Source: Burkholderiales bacterium
GTDB taxonomy: Bacteria > Pseudomonadota > Gammaproteobacteria > Burkholderiales > Burkholderiaceae_C
Reading direction: 5' to 3'
DNA length: 64,000 nt
NCBI GenBank assembly: GCA_016703325.1
Contig: JADJCH010000004.1
Coordinates: forward strand, 62,001-126,000
Of the stretch, positions 1 to 8,761 are shown one piece after another; position 1 is the stretch's first letter; every line of letters starts with the position of its first letter. A model generated the notes under the pieces. That model had not been told where the DNA came from, did not search any database, and saw nothing but the letters and a program-made list of their open reading frames with translations. A program made the translations under genes and the position numbers.

Positions 1-2
1 GC

Positions 3-2168
3 GTTGACCACCGGCGGCTTGGGCAGCTTGGCGATGTTCAGCGTCACCGTGGCCGACCCGGCCAGCCGGTGGCGGGAGTCGGTGGCCGTCAGGGTCAGTG
101 CATGGCTGCCGGGTGTCGGCCTGGCCCAGGTCAGCACCCCGGCGGCCGACACGGCCAGCCCCGCCGGCGCACCGCTGGCCGTCCAGGTGACCGGGTTGTC
201 CGACTTCACCACCGCCTTGTAGCTCAGCGCCGTGCCCTCCCTGCCGCTGACGGTGGCGGCCGTCACCACGGGTGGGTTGCCGGCGATGCCGACGGTGGCT
301 GTGCCGCTGCCGGTCAGGCCGGTGCGGCTGTCCTTGGCCGTCACCTTGACGGTGTGGTTGCCGAACACCGGCTTGGGCCAGGTCACCCGGCCGGCCGCGG
401 AGAGGGTCATGCCCGCCGGCGCCCCGGTCATCGTGTAGGTCACCGGGTTGGCCGCCACCGCACCCATTTCGAAGGTGAGCGCGCTGCCGACCTTGCCGAC
501 CACGTTGGGCGATGGCAGCAGCGGTGCCGTGGTCGGCTTGACCACCACATTGGAGCTGCTGGTGGCCCGGGTCAGCGTGTCCAGCAGTGGCGCCGCGTTG
601 GGCGTGCCCAGGCCGGTGAGCACGTCGTAGCCCTCGCGGGCGGTGCACAGCATGCAGCTGCCGTTGCTGCCGCTGGTGATGTCGCTCAACGTGCTGGCGT
701 ACAGGCCTGGCACGGCGCCGATCTGCCGGTACAGCACGTCGTGCGGCAGCCCCAGCACCGCCTTGCCCGCCAGGCTGCGCCGCGCGTTGGCCACCGCCAG
801 CAGGCCGGCCCATTGCGGGGTGGACAGGCTGGTGCCGCCGGCGCTCACCCAACTGACCGCCGAGCTGCCCGGCGACATCACCGCGGTGTACTGGCCGGTC
901 TCCGGGTCGGCATTGAAGGCCACGTCCGCCACGCCACGCCGCTCCAGGGCGCCGACGCCCGGCAGGCCGCTGGCCTGGTAGCTGGGCACCGCCGTGTAGG
1001 CGCTGATGCCGCCGCCGGTGGTGGACCAGCCGGTCTCGCTGCGGGCGCTGCTGCCATCCCAGCTCAGGCGGGTGCCACCGATGGCCAGCACGTGGGGCGA
1101 CGCGGCCGGCCAGAACACGTCGCTGCCCCAGTCGCCGGTGGCGGCCAGGTAGGTCATGCCCCGGCCGGAGAACACCGGGTTCCACAGCGTGGCCGAGTAC
1201 GCCCCGCCGTCGAGCTCGCTGGCGCCAAAGCTCATCGACACCACACCCGGCCCCATCGCGTTGGCCAGCTTGACCGCACCGGTGAGGTGGTTGGACATTG
1301 GCTGCGCCGCCTCGATCAGGACGATGCGCGCCATCGGTGCGATCGCATGGGCCCACTGCACGTCCAGCGCGATCTCCGTCGCCCAGCTGGCGTTGTAGGC
1401 CGGTGCGCGGGTGGCCAGGGTCCCGTTGACCGTGCTGTAGACCACCGAGAACTGGCAACCCGCGGTGGCCGTCGGCGTGGCCAACGGCAGCGTGGCGGTG
1501 GCCGCGATCGTGCGCGTCTCGCAGGCGGGCAGGCCGAACCGGCTGTTGAAGGCGTTCAGCTCGGCCACGATCTGCGGGTCGTGGTGTGCCGCGATCACGT
1601 AGATCGTCTGGCCCGCACCGAAGCGGGCGGCCTGCTCGGCAGTGAGGTTGCCGAAGCTGGCCGGCAGCTCCGGCAGCCCATAGGCCGCGCGGATCTGCGC
1701 CGGGCTGTAGGTGGCAGTGCTGCCGTGGCCGGCTGCGGGGCCGACAGGGCTGCCGTCCGCTGCCGATCGGCTGGCCAGGGCGCGTCGGCGCTGCGCGGCG
1801 GCGATGTCCTGTGCCGTCAGCCCCCGGGTGTTCAGGCCGGCCTGGTCGGACGGAATCGATTGCCGGTGCGGCGGCCGGTGCCCGGCTGCGGCCTGCGCGC
1901 CGGCCTCCACCTGCGCCGGTTCGTCCAGCAGCACCGGCGCCAGGTGGTAGGTGGGCTGCACCGGCCAGGAGGCCTGCAGTGCCGACACCGCGGTGCCGGC
2001 GGCGGAGGTCGATGCGGTCGCGGCCGCCGCGGCGGCCTGCAGCGTGTCCTCGGTGCCACCGCCGCCACAGGCGGCAAGCCCGGCAGCGGCCCCGAAGGTG
2101 ATGACCAGGGCCTGGACTCTTCTGGCAAGGGAGAGCGGGACGGAACTCGGGGGGGCGGGTGGTGGCAT
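3..2168 (-). CDS. S53 (sedolisin-type) serine-carboxyl peptidase, secreted lipoprotein, C-terminus cut by window edge
   Basis: Predicted secreted acid-type endopeptidase. Reading from the ATG at 2168, a basic and hydrophobic leader ends in the lipobox LAAC (Cys34), so the mature protein is probably lipid-anchored. The region to about residue 520 is the peptidase. The sedolisin triad is visible as Glu265 and Asp269 in the spaced motif EIALD and Ser447 in GGTSLSTP; ATGDWG supplies the expected oxyanion-hole Asp. A propeptide-like segment lies before the catalytic core. After it come at least two Ig-like (He_PIG/cadherin-like) repeats of about 90 residues, each with the GAPAG signature and a TDSR/KDSR strand. 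The reading frame stays open to the left edge, so the real C-terminus is unseen. Family assignment is firm from the motifs; the substrate is unknown. Confidence 0.85.
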   Translation of the reverse strand, partial: MPPPAPPSSVPLSLARRVQALVITFGAAAGLAACGGGGTEDTLQAAAAAATASTSAAGTAVSALQASWPVQPTYHLAPVLLDEPAQVEAGAQAAAGHRPPHRQSIPSDQAGLNTRGLTAQDIAAAQRRRALASRSAADGSPVGPAAGHGSTATYSPAQIRAAYGLPELPASFGNLTAEQAARFGAGQTIYVIAAHHDPQIVAELNAFNSRFGLPACETRTIAATATLPLATPTATAGCQFSVVYSTVNGTLATRAPAYNASWATEIALDVQWAHAIAPMARIVLIEAAQPMSNHLTGAVKLANAMGPGVVSMSFGASELDGGAYSATLWNPVFSGRGMTYLAATGDWGSDVFWPAASPHVLAIGGTRLSWDGSSARSETGWSTTGGGISAYTAVPSYQASGLPGVGALERRGVADVAFNADPETGQYTAVMSPGSSAVSWVSAGGTSLSTPQWAGLLAVANARRSLAGKAVLGLPHDVLYRQIGAVPGLYASTLSDITSGSNGSCMLCTAREGYDVLTGLGTPNAAPLLDTLTRATSSSNVVVKPTTAPLLPSPNVVGKVGSALTFEMGAVAANPVTYTMTGAPAGMTLSAAGRVTWPKPVFGNHTVKVTAKDSRTGLTGSGTATVGIAGNPPVVTAATVSGREGTALSYKAVVKSDNPVTWTASGAPAGLAVSAAGVLTWARPTPGSHALTLTATDSRHRLAGSATVTLNIAKLPKPPVVN

Positions 2169-2471
2169 GCGTCCTTCGCAGGGGTGAAACAGACCGGCGA
2201 GGACGATGCGCTGCGGCACCCGGGCCCATGCTGCTCAGCCCGGTGGTGTGTCGGCAACCCCGCTGCCGTGGCGCTCGTGCGCGGTAGGCCGGTGGCTTTG
2301 CGTCCCCGCCTTTCGACGGGTTTGCCCTCGTGGATCGGGTGGATCCTGCCGCTGCGTTTCTGGTTCGCAACGGCGTATGGGCAGCTTAAGAGCAGCGCCC
2401 GATTTCAGCCCCACTTCCGGCGATCACCGCCATGGCGGCAGTGACCGAGTGCCGTGACATATCACCGCCCC
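2169..2471. other. Intergenic spacer between two genes on the minus strand
   Basis: About 300 bases that separate the peptidase start from the 3' end of the upstream oxidoreductase gene. It should contain the peptidase promoter, but I see no convincing -35/-10 pair, hairpin terminator or operator. Open frames across it are shadows caused by high GC. Confidence 0.4.
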
Positions 2472-3677
2472 TCAGCCCGCGGTCCCGGGTTGAAAAATGT
2501 GCGCATCCAGCCCGCGCCGTGGCGCGGGGCCCACCGGCGCGGCGTGGCCGATGCGCGCCCACATCTGCACCGTCTGCACCGTCTGGCCCGGCGCGCTGGC
2601 GCCCAGCAGCGCGCGGATGGCCGCATGCGGCCCCGCCACCTCCGGGTACTCCTGCAGCGCCTGCTGCAGCGGCTGCATCACCAGGCCCAGCGCGGTGGCC
2701 GCAAGCTGCACCCGGGCGTAGGCCCGGCCGGCATTCACCTGGGTGGCGCGTTCGTTGTCCGCACTCACCATCCAGAAAAAGCCGGGGGTGGACGCCAGCT
2801 TGGCGCGGAAGTCCTCGATCTGGCTGGTCACGGCATAGCTGTCCGGCGCCGGGGCCTGGCTGCGGTCGAACAGGCCCAGGCGGGCCAACCATTCCACCTT
2901 GGGGTCCAGCAGCGTGATGCCGTCGCGGTGGCGCGCCACCTCGGCCGCGCCGATGCGCATCACCTTCAGCGACTCCAGCATGGTGCGGGGTGTGCGCAGC
3001 TCGATGGCCCAGGCCTCGTCGGCGATGGCCCGGTGCTGTGCCATCAGCTGTGGCTGCTCCAGCCCCACGCTGCCAAAACGCAGCGGGTGCGGCTGCACCG
3101 CCTGCGCCAGCGCCTGCCAGGCCTGCGCCGACACCGGCCGCGCCGGGTCGTAGGCATTGCGGTGGGTGTGGCGCAGCGGGATCTGCGCAAACAGAGGATC
3201 CCGCGCCACCGTCGGGTCCGGCTGCAGGCGGATGTGTGCCACCGGCCGCCCATCCGGCCCCTGCGGGCCGAAGGCGCCCTGCGGGAACAGGGTGATCTCG
3301 CAGCGCTGCCCACGCTCCCGCGCCGCCATGTCCAGCAGCTCCAGGAAGGTGCCGTGGCTCATCATGATCTGGCGCGAGAAGGGGTCCGTCTCCGGCAGCA
3401 GCCGGCTGCGGTCGCAGGTCAGGGTGATCTCGCCGGGGCGGCGCAGATCCACCTGCCAGGACTGCAGGTTGTGCGAGTGCGGCGCCAGCAGCGCCCAGCT
3501 CAGCGCCCAGCGGCGCGGGTCGGTTTCGTCGGCCGCAGGGCCCTGCCAGGCGGCAATCGCCTCGGGCGGCATGCCGCTGCTGCAGGCCGCCAGGCCCAGG
3601 GGCAGCGCGGCGGCGATGCTGCCGCCACCGATCACACGCAGAAAGCTGCGGCGGGGGAGGGGAGTGGGGTGGTTCAT
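2472..3677 (-). CDS. Acg-type nitroreductase-family FMN oxidoreductase, Tat-exported
   Basis: A 401-residue protein resembling Acg-like members of the nitroreductase superfamily, which bind or sequester FMN. The N-terminus carries a twin-arginine signal, RRSFLRVIGGG at residues 9-19, followed by a hydrophobic stretch and the lipobox-like LAAC (Cys32), so export by Tat and possible lipidation are predicted. The segment around HSHNLQSWQV and the later nitroreductase-like segment ASTPGFFWMVS support the family. It lies 69 bases downstream of the reductase gene on the same strand and could be co-transcribed with it. The catalytic substrate cannot be deduced; Acg-like proteins often lack true nitroreductase activity. 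Confidence 0.72.
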   Translation of the reverse strand: MNHPTPLPRRSFLRVIGGGSIAAALPLGLAACSSGMPPEAIAAWQGPAADETDPRRWALSWALLAPHSHNLQSWQVDLRRPGEITLTCDRSRLLPETDPFSRQIMMSHGTFLELLDMAARERGQRCEITLFPQGAFGPQGPDGRPVAHIRLQPDPTVARDPLFAQIPLRHTHRNAYDPARPVSAQAWQALAQAVQPHPLRFGSVGLEQPQLMAQHRAIADEAWAIELRTPRTMLESLKVMRIGAAEVARHRDGITLLDPKVEWLARLGLFDRSQAPAPDSYAVTSQIEDFRAKLASTPGFFWMVSADNERATQVNAGRAYARVQLAATALGLVMQPLQQALQEYPEVAGPHAAIRALLGASAPGQTVQTVQMWARIGHAAPVGPAPRRGLDAHIFQPGTAG

Positions 3678-3746
3678 GGTCAGAGCAATGGAAGGAAGAA
3701 TGTGCTGGCGCCGGGCGGCTGCCCCGCCCGGCTCGTGGTCGGCTTT

Positions 3747-4793
3747 TCAGTGCTGGGCCGCAGGTTGCAGCGGTTGCCGCTGGGCAAAACCCAGTGCCAG
3801 CAGCGTCTGCCGCAGCGCCTGGTCGATGGGTGTGGCCGGCAGCGGGCCGAAGGCCTGCGCCATGGCCCGCCCGTCCAGTGCGTGCGGGCGTTCCCACAGG
3901 TAGGCCATCTCGGCCAGCTCCCGGCCCATCGGCCACACCCGGCCGGCCAGGCGGATCAGCCCCCAGGGCATGCCGCCATGGCGCCAGCCCCGCGCCGGGG
4001 TCCAGCCCAGCCGGCCGGCCGCGGCCTCGATCTGCGCCAGCAACTCCGCGCCGGTCAGCGTGTGGCCGGCAAAGTGCCAACGGCGGTGATCCTGCGCCTC
4101 CGGTTCGCTGGCCACCCGCACCAGGGCCTGCGCCAGGTCCGGCAGGTAGGCCCAGGCGTGCGGCCGGTCCAGCGGGCCGGGGTACACCAGCCAGCCCTGC
4201 CGCAGGGATTTGACGATGGCCTGGTCGAACCAGGTGCCCTGGCCACAGCCGAAGAAGTCCCCCGCGCGGACCACGGTGCTGCGCAGGTCCCCGCGGCGGG
4301 CGCGCTCGGCCAGCTCGGCCTCCATCTGCACCCGGATCAGGCCCTTGCGGGTGTTGGGGCCTTGGGGGACCGCGCGGGTTGAATCGCCCAGGCCGGCCTG
4401 CGGGCTGTCCTCGCTCAGCAGCGCCGGCATCTGCGGGCCGTGGTTGTAGACGTTGCCCGGCAGCAGCAGCCGCGCACCCAGCCGCTGCGCCAGGTCCATG
4501 CCGGCGCGGGCCAGCCGCAGCGCGTCGCGCTCCCAGGCGGTGTACAGCGGGTTGATGGCGTGCACCAGCAGCTGCGCGCCGGTGGCCCGGTGGGCCAGCA
4601 GGGCGGTGTCCTCCGGGGAGGTGGCCAGCACCTGCACACCGGCGGGCAGCGCGGCGCCGGCCTGGCGGGTCTGAGCCAGCACGCGCCAGCCGGCGCTCTG
4701 GAAGGCGAGCGCCGCTGCCGCGCCCAGGCGGCCGGTGGCGCCCAGGATCAGGACGGTCGCTCGGGTGTCGTTGCGGGTCATGTGGAGGGTCAT
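3747..4793 (-). CDS. NAD(P)-dependent epimerase/reductase (atypical SDR)
   Basis: A 348-residue Rossmann-fold protein of the extended/atypical SDR class. The nucleotide-binding loop GATGRLG sits at residues 18-24. The mid-region (LLLPGNVYNHGPQMP) resembles NAD-dependent epimerase and NmrA-like proteins, and FFGCGQGTWFD lies in the substrate half. The frame stays open far upstream, but the ATG at 4793 is preceded at 7 nt by AGGAG, which decides the start; a second ATG at 4781 lacks a site. It is divergent from a LysR gene with a spacer of about 100 bases, so that regulator probably controls it. Substrate unknown. Confidence 0.75.
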   Translation of the reverse strand: MTLHMTRNDTRATVLILGATGRLGAAAALAFQSAGWRVLAQTRQAGAALPAGVQVLATSPEDTALLAHRATGAQLLVHAINPLYTAWERDALRLARAGMDLAQRLGARLLLPGNVYNHGPQMPALLSEDSPQAGLGDSTRAVPQGPNTRKGLIRVQMEAELAERARRGDLRSTVVRAGDFFGCGQGTWFDQAIVKSLRQGWLVYPGPLDRPHAWAYLPDLAQALVRVASEPEAQDHRRWHFAGHTLTGAELLAQIEAAAGRLGWTPARGWRHGGMPWGLIRLAGRVWPMGRELAEMAYLWERPHALDGRAMAQAFGPLPATPIDQALRQTLLALGFAQRQPLQPAAQH

Positions 4794-4850
4794 GTGGGGG
4801 CTCCTGGGGCGTTGCGATGAAGCGATGACCTCAGTCTGCCCCGCAGCCAC

Positions 4851-4865
4851 CCCGTTGAAAACGGG
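4851..4865. promoter_or_regulatory. Candidate LysR operator: inverted repeat CCCGTT-gaa-AACGGG
   Basis: A perfect 6-bp inverted repeat with a 3-bp centre in the divergent spacer between the SDR reductase and the LysR gene, 32 bases before the LysR start codon. LysR proteins commonly bind dyads in such divergent spacers. Function inferred from position and symmetry only; it lacks the T-N11-A spacing of the classic box. Confidence 0.35.
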
Positions 4866-4896
4866 TTGGTTTGGCAAGTCAGCTATACATTTCCGT

Positions 4897-5841
4897 ATGA
4901 GCTCTCCCACCTTCGACTGGACCCTGGTGCGCAGCTTCCTGGCGGTGCTGGACGCCGGCAGCCTGATGGGCGCCGCCCGGCGGCTGGGGGCGCAGCAGCC
5001 CACGCTGTCGCGCCACATCGCGGAGCTGGAGGCCCAGCTCGGCGTGCCGCTGTTCGAGCGCACCGGCCGGGGCGTGGCCCCCACCGCCGCCGCCCAGGCG
5101 ATTGCCGATGCCGCGCGCGACATGGAGCACGGTGCTGAGCGCCTGCTCGCCGGGCTGCACCGCCAGCGCAGCCTGGCCACCGGCACGGTGCGCATTGCAG
5201 CCAGCCAGATCGCCGCCAGCCACCTGCTGCCGCGGGTGCTGGCGCGGCTGCGCCAGGCCGAGCCGGGCATCCAGGTGGAGCTGGTGGTCTCCAATGCGTT
5301 GAGCAACCTGCTGCGCCGGGAGGCCGACATCGCGGTGCGCATGGTGCGCCCGGAGCAGTCCTCCCTGGTGGCGCGCAAACTGGCCGACCTGCCCCTGGTG
5401 GCCTGCGCCCACAGCAGCTACCTGCAGCGCTGCGGCACCCCCCGCCACCCGCTGGACCTGCTGGATGCGGCGCTGGGCCACACCCTGATCGGCTACGACA
5501 GCGACGACACCATCCTGCGCGGCTTCGCCCAGATGGGCCACCCGGTCGGCCGCGAGCAGTTTGCGCTGCGCAGCGACGACCAGCTGGCCCACGGCGCCCT
5601 CATCGCCGCCGGCGCCGGCATCGGCTTTGCCGCCCGCTACTGCCTGCAGGACTGGCCGGGCGTCGTCCCCATCCTGCCCGACCTGCCCATCCCGCCCATG
5701 CCCTGCTGGCTGGTGGTGCACCGCGAAATCCGCGGCAGCGCGGTGGTGCGCCGCGTGTTCGACTTCCTGGCCGAGGCGATACCGCAGGTGCTGGGGGTGG
5801 ACAGTGCGACCGAGGTGGAGCCTGGGGGGCGATCAGTCTGA
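4897..5841 (+). CDS. LysR-family transcriptional regulator
   Basis: A 314-residue LysR regulator. The N-terminal winged helix-turn-helix is clear (FLAVLDAGSLMGAARRLGAQQP, then SRHIAELEAQLG and FERTGRG), followed by the type 2 periplasmic-binding-like effector domain. The start chosen is the ATG at 4897, directly before the FDWTLVRSFL motif typical of LysR N-termini; an open frame extends upstream but has no homologous character. It is transcribed away from the SDR reductase, which is the likely target. The inducer is unknown. Confidence 0.88.
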   Translation: MSSPTFDWTLVRSFLAVLDAGSLMGAARRLGAQQPTLSRHIAELEAQLGVPLFERTGRGVAPTAAAQAIADAARDMEHGAERLLAGLHRQRSLATGTVRIAASQIAASHLLPRVLARLRQAEPGIQVELVVSNALSNLLRREADIAVRMVRPEQSSLVARKLADLPLVACAHSSYLQRCGTPRHPLDLLDAALGHTLIGYDSDDTILRGFAQMGHPVGREQFALRSDDQLAHGALIAAGAGIGFAARYCLQDWPGVVPILPDLPIPPMPCWLVVHREIRGSAVVRRVFDFLAEAIPQVLGVDSATEVEPGGRSV

Positions 5842-5875
5842 TGCCCGGCTTGGCGTCCAACCCGGTAGGCCAACC

Positions 5876-6166
5876 TCAAACCTCCACGCACTCCGGCTCA
5901 ATGAACGGCCGCAGCTCCGGTCTCAGCGCCGTTTCGGACACGAGGTCCACCGGATGCCCCAGTGCATCCTCGAGCAGGAACTGCACGCCAAAAAAGCGCC
6001 TGGCGCTGGCTGGGCCGTCAAAGCGCACCAGCACATCCACGTCGCTGTCGGCGCCAGCCGTGCCGCGTGCGGTTGAACCGAACAGGGCCAGCCGGACCAC
6101 CCCGAACCTGGCCACCAGTTCGGGCTTGCAAGCGGTCAAGGTCGATACAGCCAACTCGCGATTCAT
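5876..6166 (-). CDS. MNT-type minimal nucleotidyltransferase (MntA-like), orphan
   Basis: A 96-residue protein of the minimal nucleotidyltransferase superfamily. The motif GSTARG followed by DSDVDVLV gives the GSx-DxD metal-binding signature. The ATG at 6166 is favoured over one at 6190 because AGGAA precedes it at a good distance. Such proteins often act as antitoxins (MntA) that AMPylate a HEPN toxin (HepT) encoded next door. Here no HEPN-like gene is present: one side is the 3' end of a LysR gene, the other an MFS transporter. Either the partner was lost or this is a stand-alone enzyme. Confidence 0.72.
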   Translation of the reverse strand: MNRELAVSTLTACKPELVARFGVVRLALFGSTARGTAGADSDVDVLVRFDGPASARRFFGVQFLLEDALGHPVDLVSETALRPELRPFIEPECVEV

Positions 6167-6280
6167 TGGTTCCTGCCATCGGGTGTCCAATGCAGAGCAG
6201 GATTGCAGCGTTGCCCCCTCTCTGCCGTCCTGCTCGGGGCGTTGCTGCGCTCCCGGAACAGTCCGCTACAACCACTGCCC

Positions 6281-7939
6281 ATGTCCCGCCCCCAGCCGCC
6301 AGCAAGCCCCACCGAAGCCCCGCCGCCCTCCATCTGGGACACCCTGCGCCACCCCACCTTCCGCCGGCTGTGGGTGACCAGTGCGCTGTATTTCATCGCC
6401 AACGCCATGCACGCCATGGCCGCGGCCTGGATCATGGTGGAGCATGGCTCCTCCCTGCTGGCCGCGCTGGTGCAGACGGCGGTGTTCCTGCCCATGTTCG
6501 TGCTCTCCCTGCCCGCCGGGGTGCTGGCCGACACCACCGACCGCCGGCGGCTCATCCTGGCGGCGCTGGCGGTGCAGACCGTGGCGCTGCTGCTGCTGGC
6601 CCTGCTGCTTCTGGTGGGTTGGGCGGGGCCGGCCACCATCCTGCTGCTCACCTTTGTCACCGGCTGCTGCACCGCGCTGCTGTCGCCGGCCTGGAACTCC
6701 GCCGTCGGCGAGATCCTCCCGCGCGAGCAGCTGCCCCAGGCCATCGTGTCGATGAGCATCGCCTACAACGCCGCCCGGGCGGTGGGCCCCACGCTGGGCG
6801 GCCTGGTCTACGGTGCCGTGCACCTGATGGCCGAGCGCTCGGTGGCCGGGGCGGAGCGCGCCGCCGGCGTGGCCGGCGGCAGCGTGCTGCTGCTGGCGCT
6901 GGGCGGCTCGCTGGCGCTGGGCTGGGCCATCCAGAAGGCGCCGCCCAAACCCCACCCCACCAGCCGGCTGCCGGCCGAGCGGTTGTGGGGCGGCACGCTG
7001 GCCGGGCTGCGCTACGCCCGCCACTCCCAGACCATCCTGGCGCAGCTGCTGCGCACCGCCGCCTACGCCGCGGCCGGCTCCGCCCTGTGGGCGCTGCTGC
7101 CGGCCATCGGCGCGCAGCGCCTGGGCACCGGGGCGGAGGGCTTCGGCCTGATGATGGGCTGCATGGGCGGCGGCGCGGTGGCCGCCGGGCTGGTGATCGG
7201 GCGCATGCGCGGCGCCCTGGGCCTGGAGCGCCTGGTCGCCTGGGCCTGCGTGGTGTTTGCCGCCGCCATGGTGCTGGCGGCCCTGTCTCGCTGGGTGCTG
7301 CCGGTGTACGCCGCCCTGGTGGCCGCCGGCGCCGCCTGGATGAGCGTGATGTCCACCTTCAACACCGCCACCCAGACCAGCGCGCCGCCCTGGGTGCGCT
7401 CGCGCGCCACCGCCCTGCACGTGCTGTCGGCGCTGGGCTCCTTCGCGCTGGGTTCGGCCCTGTGGGGCGCCATCGCCGGCCTGCTGGGCCTGCAGGCGGC
7501 CCTGCTGCTGGCCGCAGCCCTGCTGCTCAGCGGCATGCTGCTGGCGCGCTCCTTCCCGCTGCGCATGGGCGAGGCACACGAAGTCACCCAGGTGCCCTTC
7601 AAGGCCCTGCTGGTGGCCGACGAGCCCAACCCCGACGCCGGCCCGGTGGCGGTGGAAGTGATCTACCAGATCCGCGAAGACGCCGCCGAAGCCTTCCTGG
7701 CCGAAGCCGAACAACTGCGCGCCCCCCGCCAGCGCGACGGCGCCACCTTCTGGCGCCTCTACCGCGACCTGGACGACCGCAGCCGCTACGTGGAGCGCTT
7801 CATCGTCCAGAGCTGGGCCGACTACCTGCACCAGCGCGCCCGCGCCACCGTGGCCGACCAGGCCCTCAAGGAAGGCCTGCGCCGTTTCCTGGCCGAGGGC
7901 GAAGTGGTCAAGATCCGCCACTACCTGGCCGAGCGCTGA
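6281..7939 (+). CDS. MFS exporter (EntS/MFS_3 type) with C-terminal cytosolic domain
   Basis: A 552-residue transporter of the MFS_3 (EntS-like) branch. About 12 hydrophobic helices fill residues 30-430; the loop after TM2 contains LPAGVLADTTDRRR, an MFS motif A variant. Residues from about 445 form a soluble domain (EVIYQIREDAAEAFLAEAEQ, later WRLYRDLDD) seen in a subset of MFS_3 proteins and resembling an antibiotic-monooxygenase-like ferredoxin fold. The start is the ATG at 6281, where the conserved WDTLRHPTFRRLW segment follows; the frame is open upstream without support. Substrate unknown; relatives export siderophores or drugs. Confidence 0.82.
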   Translation: MSRPQPPASPTEAPPPSIWDTLRHPTFRRLWVTSALYFIANAMHAMAAAWIMVEHGSSLLAALVQTAVFLPMFVLSLPAGVLADTTDRRRLILAALAVQTVALLLLALLLLVGWAGPATILLLTFVTGCCTALLSPAWNSAVGEILPREQLPQAIVSMSIAYNAARAVGPTLGGLVYGAVHLMAERSVAGAERAAGVAGGSVLLLALGGSLALGWAIQKAPPKPHPTSRLPAERLWGGTLAGLRYARHSQTILAQLLRTAAYAAAGSALWALLPAIGAQRLGTGAEGFGLMMGCMGGGAVAAGLVIGRMRGALGLERLVAWACVVFAAAMVLAALSRWVLPVYAALVAAGAAWMSVMSTFNTATQTSAPPWVRSRATALHVLSALGSFALGSALWGAIAGLLGLQAALLLAAALLLSGMLLARSFPLRMGEAHEVTQVPFKALLVADEPNPDAGPVAVEVIYQIREDAAEAFLAEAEQLRAPRQRDGATFWRLYRDLDDRSRYVERFIVQSWADYLHQRARATVADQALKEGLRRFLAEGEVVKIRHYLAER

Positions 7940-7997
7940 ACGTCTGAAAAGACGGCTCATCGCCCAGGCTCCGCTGCAAGCAGTCCCGACTCCACGC

Positions 7998-8069
7998 AGG
8001 CCCGACTCCCCCCCTGGCCCGACGCCACCCCCTGGCCCGACGCCACCCAGGCCCGACGCCACCCACCCC
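7998..8069. repeat. Short tandem repeat, about 17-bp unit, 3-4 degenerate copies
   Basis: Copies of a GGCCCGACGCCAC-type unit follow each other directly between the MFS gene and the DUF924 gene. It ends just before the AGGAG ribosome site of the DUF924 gene. It could vary in copy number by slippage and so alter the 5' leader; no function is demonstrated. Confidence 0.6.
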
Positions 8070-8080
8070 AGGAGATGCCC

Positions 8081-8722
8081 ATGACCCCGGTTCCATCCGC
8101 CGGCCCCCACACTGGCCCGGGCGCTGCCGCCGCCGCTGGCGAGCTGCCGCCCCTGGCGCGGGAGGTGTTGCTCTTCTGGTTCGGTTCGATCGACGGGCAG
8201 GGCGACAGCCCCCGCAGCGCCTGGTTCATCAAGGACCCGGACTTTGACGACAGCATCCGCCTGCGCTTTGGCGCCCAGGTCGAATCCGCCCTGGCCGGCG
8301 GCCTGGCCGACTGGGCCGACACCCCACCGGGCGCCCTGGCGCGGCTGCTGCTGCTGGACCAGTTCACCCGCAACCTCTTCCGCGGCAGCCCCCGCACCTT
8401 CGCTGGCGACGCCCAGGCCCTGGACCTGGCCCGCCGCATGGTGGCCGCCGGGGCCGACCAGCAGCTGCCCGCCCTGCGCCGCGTGTTCGTCTACCTGCCC
8501 TTCGAACATGCGGAGGACGCCGCCGCCCAGGCCGAGTCCCTGCGCCTGTTCGCCGCCCTGGCCGCCCAGGACCCCTCCCTGGCCCACTTCGACGACTACG
8601 CCCGCCGCCACGCGGTGGTCATCCAGCGCTACGGCCGCTTCCCCCACCGCAACGCCGTGCTGGGCCGCAATTCCACCCCCGAGGAGCTGGACTACCTGTC
8701 CCAGCCCGGCGCCGGCTTCTGA
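8081..8722 (+). CDS. DUF924 family protein
   Basis: A 213-residue cytosolic protein matching the DUF924 family: LLFWFG near the N-terminus, then WFIKDPDFDD, LLLLDQFTRNLFRG in the middle and FVYLPFEHAED. The family is all-helical, TPR-like, with no established biochemical role. The start is set to the ATG at 8081, with AGGAG 6 nt before it; the in-frame ATG at 8075 abuts that site and is unlikely. It follows the MFS exporter by about 140 bases that contain a tandem repeat, so co-transcription is possible but unproven. Confidence 0.82.
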   Translation: MTPVPSAGPHTGPGAAAAAGELPPLAREVLLFWFGSIDGQGDSPRSAWFIKDPDFDDSIRLRFGAQVESALAGGLADWADTPPGALARLLLLDQFTRNLFRGSPRTFAGDAQALDLARRMVAAGADQQLPALRRVFVYLPFEHAEDAAAQAESLRLFAALAAQDPSLAHFDDYARRHAVVIQRYGRFPHRNAVLGRNSTPEELDYLSQPGAGF

Positions 8723-8761
8723 CCTGGCTGCCGGGCGGCGGCTGCCATGGCCACCCCCCGA

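Noticed and set aside
69..2444. Long plus-strand open frame of 791 codons opposite the peptidase gene
   Set aside because: It is the antisense shadow of a strong coding frame; composition is Arg/Gly/Ala-rich without domains, while the minus strand encodes an S53 peptidase.
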